Part shown: piece after piece, positions 11,701 through 20,372 of the stretch
How positions within the stretch are numbered: position 1 is the first letter of the stretch
How the letters are laid out: the number at the start of each line of letters is the position of its first letter
NCBI GenBank assembly: GCA_964036155.1
Contig: OZ038423.1
Span: 50,607,249-50,671,248 of the forward strand
Length of the DNA stretch: 64,000 nt
DNA from: Diploscapter coronatus
Taxonomy: Eukaryota; Nematoda; Chromadorea; Rhabditida; Rhabditidae
Reading direction: 5' to 3'
Position numbers and translations under genes: made by a program
Notes under the pieces: model-generated
What the model saw: only the letters and a program-made list of their open reading frames with translations
Told to the model about the DNA's origin: nothing
Databases searched by the model: none

Positions 11701-14700
11701 CGCTAAGCAAGCATAGCACATTTATGGTATTTTATCTCCGTGTGTATAATATATATTATACTTCAATAAATCTTGTATAATATTTAATTATTTATCATAC
11801 AAAATTAACGACCTCTCTCCTCCAGTTATGTAAATTCTTCCATTTAGCGATGCAATTCCGAAAAGAGTTCGTATTTCTGGAATCTCTCCGATTTCAATCC
11901 ATTCTCGTTCATCGTCTGATAGTCGATATATCTTTTCACTCTTAATTCCATCAATAACTGAATATTCATAATTACAATAATGAATGTGCTATAATGTGAC
12001 CGTATAAAATTTCATCGCATATTATTGTTTGAATTAGACTAATTGGAAGAGGAAATGTAGGCCCTGTTTGCCATTTTCCATCTATTAAAACCTGAATAGG
12101 TTATTTCATGGACTTTCATTCGGTCTTCTTACATCAACGCGATTCGTATCTTTCTTTGTTTTATGATCTTTTCCACCCAAATAATACAATTTGTCTTTGA
12201 AATAAGCCACAGATACACCAATACGCCATTCAGGAGGATCTGGGCCTGTAAAATTCTTTGAATTGATCATTCATGGATTTGTTGAGTAGACCTCTTGAAA
12301 ATTGCTGAGTATTCAAATCATATATTTCGAATGAGTTAATGTCATTTCTGCTGTTAATTCCAAAAATCTGAAATTTGATAAATTATTCAAAATAACGAAC
12401 ATAAGAATTTACTCTATCCTTTGTAGTTGCTACTTCGCATGGCACATAACAATTGTGAAATTTTACAATCTCTTCTACTGAGCAGGTAAATGAATTGAAC
12501 AAGCATATTCTTCCTTCATGTGTTCCGTTATTAAAATATAAATCTAAATTATAATAAACTATTGGATATTTTATTCCACTAAATTTATTCTTATCTCTTA
12601 CAGTAAAATAAAATTTCATGCGAATTATCAGATGAATTGTCTCCACCAAATTGCGAATTAAATTCTCCAACTTCACGCCATTTATTCGTTTGTGGATCGT
12701 ATTCTTCAGTGACATTACAGAAGTTTATCAAATAGTAAAGACCATCACTTTCTTTCTCAATATTTTGAAATCTGAATTAACGAATATTTCGTATAAAGAT
12801 ATGCAAAATCTCAACTCACCCTCCGATTGCATATAATTTCTTATTAGTGGCAATGAGCGAATGATTCATTCTTGCATAATTCATATCAGCGATTCGAGAA
12901 ATTCGACTGTCAACTGGAGCTGAGGGGTCGAAACACAGACAGGATTTGAATGTTTTAGGATAACTAAATATATGATACATTATTTATCATACAAAATTAA
13001 CGACTTCCGTCCTCCAGTTATGTAAATTCTTCCATTTAGTGATGCAACTCCGAAAGAGTGTCGTCTTTCTGGAATCTCTCCAATTTCAATCCATTCCCGT
13101 TCATCGTCTGATAATCGATATATCTTATTACTTTCACAACCATCAATAACTGAATATCCATAATTACGATAATGAATATGGTATAATGTGACCGTATAAA
13201 ATTTCATCGCATGTTATTGTTTGAGCACGATACATTGGAAGAGAAAATGTAGGTCCTGTTTGCCATTTTCCATCTATTAAAACCTGAATTAATTATTTCA
13301 TAGGCTTTCATTCGATCTTCTTACATCAACTCGATCTGTCGTTCTTCCACTTCCAGGAATGTACCCACACAAATAATACAATTTGCCTTTGAAATAAGCC
13401 ACAGATACACCAATACGCCATTCAGGAGGATCTGGACCTGTAAGATTCTTTGAATTGATTACCCATGGATTTGTTGATAAAACCTTTTGAAATTTGTCGA
13501 GTATTCAAATCATATATTTCAAACGATTTATTTTCTTTGTCAATTCCGAAAATCTGAAATTTGATAAATTATTCAAAATAACGAATAAAGAATTTACTTT
13601 ATTTTGTGTAGTTGTTACTTCACCTGGCATATACAAATAGTGGAATTTGGCAATCTCTTCTACTGAGTAGGTAAATGAATTGAACAAGCATATTCTTTCT
13701 TCATATTTGTCGTTATTTTGATACCAAACTAAATTATTACGAATCGTTTCAAAGTCTCTTACTTAGTTTTCAACATAGTTTCTTACCATAAAATAAAATT
13801 TTATGCGAATTATCAGATGAATTGTCTTCACCAACTTGCGAATTATCGATATTTCGGGCTAATTCAATCATTGTATTATTAATCGATGAGATTTCAATTC
13901 CTTTCTGAAATTATCACTCCCATTTTAGTAATGAATTATTTATTCTCGAACCTCTAAAGCATCTGCAATAATCGCAGCTCCATGAGCTACAGTCTCTTCA
14001 GGGTTGGCATTGTATCTCAGTTTTGTCTGCCCAAATTTATGCGACAAAAGTTCTTGGATTTTTGGAATTCGGGTTGATCCACCAACTAAGATCTGTAATA
14101 TAGGGGATTTTATTTGATTATCGAGCATAAAATTCAGAATCACCACATGATCTAACTGTTCCGCTGATATCTGGGCAGTATTTAGCCCTTTGTCAACTAA
14201 TTCCATCGATTTGTTGAATAATTCATTGCATAATTCGTTAAATTTAACTTTGGTTAGTTCTACATTTACTTCTCGTTCATGGTTTATATACATCTAAAAT
14301 TAATCTGTCTATGATATTATTCAACTCAATATACAAATAAGTCAAGAGATTCTTACATGGATATTATATGACTTGCTTTCAAATGAAAGAGCTTCTTTAG
14401 CCTCCCTACAAACAGTCCGAAGTCGTTTTATAAGTTTCGGCTTTTGAGTAATATCGAAATTTGATGCTCGTATGGAAATATCGTTTACATAGTTCATTAT
14501 TTTGCTGTCAATATCTTGGCCTCCTAAAATTCGGATAATAAATTCTTCATGAACAACTCTAGATCCAGCCTAAGTGAGCGTCACCAGTTACAGCTTTTAC
14601 ATGAATTTTTCCGCTCTTTATTTCAGCAATGCTTATATCAAGAGTCCCTAAATCAAATGATAAATGGACGAACTTTTAGCTAAATACCTCCTCCAAAATC

Positions 14701-15682
14701 GAAGATTAAGATTTTCGAATCTTCTAATTTAGCTTTATGATTGTAAGCAATTGCAGCTGCAGTAGGTTCGTGTAGTAAATATTTCAATTCAAGGCCAGCC
14801 AATTCGACAGCTCTTTTCGTGGCATCTATTTGTTGCTCGTTGAATAATGCAGGGATTGTAACCACTACGCCAGTCACTTTCGTGTTTAAATATCTCTGCA
14901 GATTTTATTTTCTTAGATCCAAAATTCATCAATTAACCTCTGCAGCAGCTTTTAGACTTTTCAGAATTCTAGCTGAAACCTCTTCTGCCTTTATAAACCG
15001 TTCATTTGGTTTTCCTTCTTCTGCCTTTATGAACTGTTCATTTGGTTTTCCTTCTTCTGCCTTTATGAACTGTTCATTTGGTTTTCCTTCTTCTGCCTTT
15101 ATGAACTGTTCATTTGGTTTTCCTTCTTCTGCCTTTATGAACTGTTCATTTGGTTTTCCTTCTTCTGCCTTTATGAACTGTTCATTTGGTTTTCCTTCTT
15201 CTGCCTTTATAAACCGTTCATTTGGCTGTCCTTTATTCAACACATATCCACAAAAACCCTAGAATTAGCGTTTTAAAGTAAGTGACTAATATCTTGAATA
15301 TCTTACATCTCTCGTGTCGACGTTAAATGTCCAAAGACTCCGATTCTCAGCAATGGGCAAATCAACCAGAAATTTCCAGCCAATCAAACGTTTTGAATCT
15401 GTTTTAAGGAATTTTATTACAACTCTTCAGAAATATAATTTTTCTCACCATATAGAATATTCGACGGGTCTGTATTACAGTTCAAAGCAGAATGACCGAC
15501 TAAAATTCCTGATTCACAATACGCGACTGCTGAAGGAATTGTTCGCTTGCCTAAAATTTTAGAATATTCATAGAAAATAATAAAGACAGACCATCGTCAG
15601 AATAAATCACAACAGGATTTCCGTTTTCGATTACAGAAACACACGAATATGTCGTGCCCAGGTCGATGCCGATATACACCAT
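4744..15682 (-). CDS. Hsp70-Kelch fusion protein, gene 1 (Hsp70 NBD plus three Kelch propellers)
   Basis: The start at 15682 gives [15 protein letters not shown], the Hsp70 phosphate-1 motif. Hsp70 exons (descending) are 15682-15592, 15550-15449, 15398-15307, 15258-14938, 14895-14688, 14647-14357 and 14293-13952. They encode [34 protein letters not shown] and [13 protein letters not shown], which is a whole actin-fold ATPase domain of about 455 residues. No substrate-binding domain follows. A splice GAG|GTTCGAG to exon 13904-13787 keeps the frame (linker KGIEISSINN..., ending KILFY). It leads into Kelch exons with repeated motifs such as [36 protein letters not shown] and [14 protein letters not shown]. 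Three successive six-blade units follow in one frame and end at a TAG at 4744-4746. Transposons occupy two introns. No spliced-leader acceptor is seen before the ATG. The function is unknown; an ATPase-driven adaptor with peptide-binding propellers is conceivable. Confidence 0.72.
5813..6775. mobile_element. Non-autonomous hAT-like element with 8-bp target duplication
   Basis: The element runs from TAGGGACCGCCAGCC at 5813 to its reverse complement GGCGGTCCCTA ending at 6775. It is flanked on both sides by CTTTCAAC (5805-5812 and 6776-6783). An 8-bp target site duplication and a TAGGG-type terminus fit the hAT superfamily. At 963 bp with no long ORF it is non-autonomous. A direct repeat (CGTCCTAGGATTTTTCT at about 6146 and 6457) lies inside. 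It sits in an intron of Hsp70-Kelch gene 1; removing it with one target copy restores the intron seen in the paralogous unit at about 13740-13786. Confidence 0.82.
7350..7690. repeat. Two-copy tandem repeat of about 202 bp inside the large element
   Basis: ACGGTTCTGCCGAACCGGGA recurs at 7364 and 7566 with following blocks (CCTTCAGT, CGGTTCTA, CGTCTC, ACCTCGAGACA, TTTTAGGAT) in the same order. This gives two diverged units with a 202-bp period. GGTTCTGCCGAACC is itself palindromic. Nothing suggests coding. Confidence 0.7.
8339..8442 (+). other. Exon-like GC-rich segment inside the large element
   Basis: A TTTTTCAG acceptor precedes an open, GC-rich stretch (AQTLSDGLLDAIRSEG, then QDDGTTAEPTAS) that ends at a consensus donor AAAG|GTACG. 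Its composition differs from the surrounding AT-rich sequence, so it may be one exon of a former transposon gene. No partner exon or domain was recognised. Confidence 0.3.
11224..11790. mobile_element. 567-bp element with 71-bp terminal inverted repeats
   Basis: Bases 11224-11294 and 11720-11790 are perfect inverted repeats, starting TAATTAAATATTATACAAGA and including ACACACGGAGATAAAATACC. The left end abuts or overlaps by a few bases the right end of the 4.1-kb element, so the two form one composite insertion. Both share the core GATAAAATACCATAAATGTG. It has no coding capacity. Confidence 0.78.
12660..13797 (-). other. Kelch propeller unit 1 of gene 1
   Basis: Exons at 13728-13598, 13553-13484, 13437-13325, 13283 to about 13195, about 13150-13010, about 12960-12825 and about 12775-12590 encode six Kelch-type blades. 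Landmarks are [78 protein letters not shown] and [17 protein letters not shown]. The last exon reads straight on into the NSHEILFY start of the next unit, so the units belong to one reading frame. Introns are 40-50 nt; one uses GTTTTATC as the donor and another GTCACATT. Confidence 0.65.
14980..15231 (-). repeat. 36-bp coding minisatellite, seven units, in the Hsp70 domain
   Basis: Seven in-frame 36-bp units encode [12 protein letters not shown] once, GKPNEQFIKAEE five times and [12 protein letters not shown] once. The five inner units are identical or nearly so at the DNA level, which points to recent expansion. Gene 2 has only one unit ([12 protein letters not shown]) at the equivalent place. 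In canonical Hsp70 this is the short segment before the EEVSAMVL helix. The expansion adds 72 residues to a surface loop while keeping the frame. Confidence 0.92.
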
Positions 15683-16324
15683 TTTTATTCTTTAATTGTT
15701 TAAATTAAAAATTTGTACTGGTTTAAGAAATAAATTCTGCATTCATACGTAAATACATAAAGAAAAGAAATAAGCATTAGGAGCAAGGAAGCGAGCTTTT
15801 ACATCGAATAAAAACTGATAAGAGAATAATTGTGTCGAATATTTCACGAGAAGAGATTTTATTATTAGACGTTGGAAGTTTCTCGATCCGATATAAGATT
15901 CGCCATTGTCTAATGTTCTCTTATCCATAATGATGAATAATGAATTGAAAGTCGGCTACGATATTTCTCAGTAAAATTAAAATATCGGGTCGAAAACTTC
16001 TAAGTCTGCTATCATAAAATTGATAATTTGGACAAATGATTAGGAATTAGAACTAAACAAAGGAAGGGATTTTTAAATGGTTGAACAATAATCTGTCCAA
16101 TTTCGAATTCCATTCAAAATGTCATCCCGCATTCAAATGAAACATGCTCAAGAGAAAAAGAATAAGAAGTTTTCATTTTAATAAATATAAAATGATTTAT
16201 TTCAGTTACAACAATTTTTCCTCATCACTTTTGAATGTCTTCGAGGATTGTCTGTATCATGTGCATTGAAATTAAATTATTATTTCACATTTTATTGAAT
16301 AAAATTACAATATGAAATCTGAGA
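15683..16324. promoter_or_regulatory. 5' flank of gene 1, shared with the 3' flank of gene 2
   Basis: This 642-bp spacer carries the upstream region of gene 1 (minus strand) and the 3' end of gene 2. It has no ORF of note. It is almost identical to 19091-19732. A heat-shock-element-like motif lies at 15875-15887. The start codon is preceded by AT-rich sequence without an obvious 3' splice site. Confidence 0.5.
15875..15887. promoter_or_regulatory. Heat-shock-element-like motif upstream of gene 1
   Basis: GAAGTTTCTCGAT reads as GAA-nn-TTC-nn-GAt, two perfect and one imperfect HSF pentamer, about 190 nt upstream of the Hsp70-Kelch ATG. The motif also occurs in the gene 2 flank. In the older relic at 430-660 it is degraded (GAAGTTTTCGG). 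The regulatory role is inferred. Confidence 0.4.
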
Positions 16325-19090
16325 TTAAGATAAGCTAATGCTGTTTATGTTAATTTTTCCCACTTCGCGCCATTTATTCGTTTGTGGATCGTATTCCTCG
16401 ATAGCGTCACAGAAGTTTATCCCATGGTATGAAACATCAATTCTCTCAATTTTTTGAAATCTAAGTTAACAAATATTTGGTAGAAAGATGTGCAAAATCT
16501 CAGCTCACCCTCCGATTGCATACAATTTCCCGTTAGCGACAATGAGCGAATGATTCATTCTTCCATAATTCATATCAGCGATTCGAGAACTTCGATCGTA
16601 ATAATTTGGAACTGAAGGGTCAAAACAAAGACAGGATTTGAATACTTCATCATCACTAAATATATAATGATACATTATTTATCATACAAAATTAAACGAC
16701 CCTATTCCTCCAGTTATGTAAATTTTTCCATTTAGCGATGCAACTCCGAAATAACCTATTATTTTTGGACTTTCTCCTACTTCAATCCATTCTCGTTCAT
16801 CGTCTGATAATCGACATATCCTCCCACAAACATTAATAACTGAATATCCATAATTACAATAATGAACATGCTATAATGTGACCGTATAAAATTTCATCGC
16901 ACGTTATTGCTGGAGCATACATAATTGGATGAGGAAATGTAGGTCCTGTTTGCCATCTTCCATCTATTAAAACCTGAATAAATTATTTCATGGACTTTCA
17001 TTCGATCTTCTTACATCCACACGATCTGATATATTTCTCCTTCTAGGACTAAATCCACACAAATAATACAATTTGTCTTTGGTATAACCGAAAGATCCAT
17101 AATAACGTAATTCAAGAGGATTTGGGCCTGAAAGACAATTCTTTGAATCGATTATTCATGGAGTTGTTGATAAGACCTCTTGAAATTTGTCGAGTATTCA
17201 AGTCATATATTTCAAATGACTCTCCATAATTGTCAATTCCAAAAATCTGAAATTTGATAAATTATTCAAAATAACGAACATAAGAATTTACTTTATTCTG
17301 TGTAGTTGCTACTTGATATGGCTCATAATAATCGTGAAATTTAGCAATCTCTTCTACTAAGCAGGTTAATGAATTGAACAAGCATATTCTTCCTTCATGT
17401 GTTCCGTTATTAAAATATAAATCTAAATTATAATAAATAATTGAATTTTGTATTTCGCTAAATTTATTTTTATCTCTTACAGTAAAACAAAATTTTATCC
17501 GAATTATTTTCAATCAATGGCATTGCGATTCTCTTCTAAAATTATCACTCCGTTTTAGTTATTAATGAATTATTTATTTTCAAACTTCCAAAGCATCGGC
17601 AATAATCGCAGCTCCATGAGCTACAACCTCGTCGCGGTTTAGGTTAAATTTTAAATTTGTAGGACCAAATTTATCCATTAATCTTTGTTGAATATTTGGA
17701 ATTCGAGTTGATCCACCAACTAAGATCTATAATGAAGGGGACTTTATTTGATTATCGAACATGCAATTCAGAATCACCACATGATCTAACTGCTTTGATG
17801 ATATCTGGGCAGTATTTAGCCCTATATCAACTAATTCCATCGATTTGTTGAATAATTCATTGCATAGCTCGTTAAATTTAACTTTGGTTAGTTCTACATT
17901 TACTTCCTGTTTATCGTCTATATCCATCTAAAAATAGTTTGCCTATGATATTATTCAACTCAATATGCAAATAAATTGAAGATTCTTACATGGATATTAT
18001 ATGACTCGATTTCGAATGAAAGAGCTTCTTTAGCCTCTCTACAAACAGTCCGAAGCCGTTTTATAAGTTTTGGTTGTTGAATAATATTGAACTTCGATTC
18101 TTGTATGGATATATCGTTTACATATTTCATTATTTTGCTGTCGATATCTTGACCTCCTAAAATTCGGATAATAAATTCTTCATTGACAATTTTAAACCTA
18201 ACCTAAGTGAATGTCACCAGTTACAGCTTTTACTCGAAGTTTCCCTTTGTTTATTTCAACGATGCTTATATCAAGAGTTCCTAAATCAAACAATAGATGT
18301 ACGAATCTTTAGCTAAATACCTCCTCCGAAATCGAAGATTAAGATTTTCGAATCTTCTAATTTAGCTTTATGATTGTAAGCAATTGCAGCTGCAGTAGGT
18401 TCGTGTAGTAAATATTTCAATTCAAGGCCAGCCAATTCGACAGCTCTTTTCGTGGCATCTATTTGTTGCTCGTTGAATAATGCAGGGATTGTAACCACTA
18501 CGCCAGTCACTTTCGTGTTTAAATATCTCTGCAGATTTAATCTTCTTAGATCCGAAAATTCATCAATTAACCTCTGCAACAGCTTTTAAACTTTTCAGAA
18601 TTTCAGCTGAAACTTCTTCTGCCTTTATAAATCGTTCATTTGGTTTTCCTTTGCTCAACACATATCCACAAAAATCCTAAAATTAGCGTTTTGAGAAAGT
18701 AATGAATATCTTACATCTCTCGTGTCGACGTTAAATGTCCAAAGATTTCGACTCTCAGGATTGGGCAAATCAACCAGAAGTTTCCAGCCAATCAAACGTT
18801 TTGAATCTGTTTTAAGGAATTTTATTACAACTCTTCAGAAATATAATTTTTCTTACCATATAAAATATTTGACAGATCTGTATTGGAGTTCAAAGCAGAA
18901 TTGCCCACGAGAATTTCTGAGTCACAGTAAGCAACTGCAGATGGGATTATGAATTTTCCTAAAATTTTAGAATATTCATAGAAAATAATAAAGACAGACC
19001 ATCGTCAGAATAAATCACAACAGGATTTCCGTTTTCGATTACAGAAACACACGAATATGTCGTGCCCAGGTCGATGCCGATATACACCAT
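16325..19090 (-). CDS. Hsp70-Kelch fusion protein, gene 2 (Hsp70 NBD plus one Kelch propeller)
   Basis: The start at 19090 again gives [15 protein letters not shown]. The Hsp70 exons mirror gene 1 ([62 protein letters not shown]). The domain ends at 17586. A donor GAA|GTTTGA leads to exon 17535-17481 ([18 protein letters not shown]), which joins in frame to [17 protein letters not shown] and six Kelch blades. The gene ends with KWREVGKIN, a few more residues and a TAA at 16325. Without the splice the Hsp70 frame would stop two codons later. The same phase-0 junction in both genes, with different linker residues, argues that the fusion is real. It has one minisatellite unit and one propeller. 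The 31-nt intron-like segment of gene 1 is also present here. Confidence 0.72.
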
Positions 19091-19898
19091 TTTTATTCTT
19101 TAATTGTTTAAATTAAAAATTTGTACTGGTTTAAGAAATAAATTCTGCATTCATACGTAAATACATAAAGAAAAGAAATAAGCATTAGGAGCAAGGAAGC
19201 GAGCTTTTACATCGAATAAAAACTGATAAGAGAATAATTGTGTCGAATATTTCACGAGAAGAGATTTTATTATTAGACGTTGGAAGTTTCTCGATCCGAT
19301 ATAAGATTCGCCATTGTCTAATGTTCTCTTATCCATAATGATGAATAATGAATTGAAAGTCGGCTACGATATTTCTCAGTAAAATTAAAATATCGGGTCG
19401 AAAACTTCTAAGTCTGCTATCATAAAATTGATAATTTGGACAAATGATTAGGAATTAGAACTAAACAAAGGAAGGGATTTTTAAATGGTTGAACAATAAT
19501 CTGTCCAATTTCGAATTCCATTCAAAATGTCATCCCGCATTCAAATGAAACATGCTCAAGAGAAAAAGAATAAGAAGTTTTCATTTTAATAAATATAAAA
19601 TGATTTATTTCAGTTACAACAATTTTTCCTCATCACTTTTGAATGTCTTCGAGGATTGTCTGTATCATGTGCATTGAAATTAAATTATTATTTCACATTT
19701 TATTGAATAAAATTACAATATGAAATCTGAGATTAAGATAAGCTAATGCTGTTTATGTTAATTTTTCCCACTTCGCGCCATTTATTCGTTTGTGGATCGT
19801 ATTCCTCGATAGCGTCACAGAAGTTTATCCCATGGTATGAAACATCAATTCTCTCAATTTTTTGAAATCTAAGTTAACAAATATTCCGTATAAAGATA
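18977..19898. repeat. Segmental duplication, copy 2
   Basis: Partner of 15569-16490. It contains the first exon and promoter of gene 2 and the terminal Kelch exon of the truncated third copy. Identity falls off beyond about 19870, where the third copy differs (ATTCCGTATAAAG against ATTTGGTAGAAAG). Confidence 0.85.
19283..19295. promoter_or_regulatory. Heat-shock-element-like motif upstream of gene 2
   Basis: The same GAAGTTTCTCGAT as upstream of gene 1, about 190 nt before the start at 19090. The two are copies from one duplication, so they are not independent evidence of function. Confidence 0.35.
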
Positions 19899-19948
19899 TG
19901 CAAAATCTCAACTCACCCTCCGATTGCATACAATTTCCCGTTAGCGAC
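19745..19948 (-). pseudogene. Truncated third Hsp70-Kelch copy (last Kelch exons only)
   Basis: The terminal Kelch exon ([14 protein letters not shown] region) and the start of the preceding exon (KLYAIGG region, ...CCCGTTAGCGAC) match the other copies. They stop abruptly at about 19948, where unrelated sequence begins (TGACTGGAAATG). Nothing upstream in the next 400 bp resembles Kelch or Hsp70. This is the edge of the tandem array. Confidence 0.75.
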
Positions 19949-20372
19949 ATGACTGGAAATGATTGTGGCATAAAAAAATTCCGATTTTTTGGCTTAACCA
20001 AAGTTCTCATTAGATTTTGTAATTTTCCGAAGGTGCTTCTCATTGTGATTTTTCAACGACTAATCCTTTTCGAGAATAAATCTTAGCGGATATAATCTAT
20101 CCTTCATTTACAGATCATTCGGTAATCTCTGACCGAATATTCTCCCGTTTTCATATTAACCTTCATTTTCCTCGGCATTTTCTAAAATTGATATCAGGTC
20201 TTGTAGAAAATGCTTTGGAATTCCCCCTTGCTATAGCTTGCCTTACTTGCAACTCCATTGCGAAAGTGCCGCCCACAAAATCATGCTCCAACATTCAAAC
20301 TCGTCCATTTCCGTCTTTTCGAATTTCAACTTTTTTTTTTTTTTCATTTTTAATTTTAAAAATTTTAGGAAA
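19949..20372. other. Upstream region of the USP39 gene
   Basis: No coding content was recognised. It ends in a T-rich tract and TTTTAG (about 20332-20368) just before the USP39 start codon, which looks like a trans-splice acceptor. Confidence 0.45.

Larger units (their letters stand above)
6835..12640 (-). other. Kelch propeller unit 2 of gene 1, split by an intronic insertion
   Basis: The blade 1-4 exons lie at about 11810-12590 and the blade 5-6 exons at 6835-7110. The intron between them, 45 nt in the other units, here holds 4.6 kb of transposon sequence (7131-11790). The flanking intron ends are still recognisable (GTCGTTAATTTTGTATG... on one side, ...ATATATTTAG on the other). The coding frame is preserved across the gap: GGAGAGAG|T gives GGES, then DGEVLKSCLYFDPS. 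All exons of this unit remain open, so the insertion need not abolish the protein if the long intron is spliced. Confidence 0.6.
15569..16490. repeat. Segmental duplication, copy 1
   Basis: This block covers the first exon of gene 1, its promoter and the terminal exon of gene 2. It matches 18977-19898 at a constant offset of 3408 bp with essentially no differences seen by eye, while the Hsp70 and Kelch sequences on either side differ clearly. Recent unequal exchange or gene conversion is likely. Confidence 0.85.

Noticed and set aside
13940..13960. Hsp70 genes ending at the stop just after ALEVRE / ALEV
   Set aside because: This gives a bare ATPase domain. Both paralogs offer a frame-preserving splice into Kelch exons at the same place, and the Kelch exons have no start or promoter of their own. 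The fusion reading is preferred, though not proven.
14565..14580. Ty1-like CTTAGGC heptamer as a programmed +1 frameshift site in the Hsp70 domain
   Set aside because: The heptamer is not in the reading frame needed for Ty1-type slippage, and gene 2 has CTTAGGT. A 31-nt intron or an inherited frame break explains the data as well.
14819..15262. 147-codon plus-strand open frame with FGFPSSAFMNCS repeats
   Set aside because: It is the antisense reading of the Hsp70 minisatellite. The minus strand gives the conserved Hsp70 protein.
17720..17735. Apparent nonsense codon in gene 2 Hsp70 (TTA TAG before ATCTTAGTTGG)
   Set aside because: The stop lies at the end of a 51-nt intron-like stretch (GTGATTCTG...TTATAG) absent from canonical Hsp70. 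Splicing it gives [13 protein letters not shown], and gene 1 has the matching CAG acceptor.
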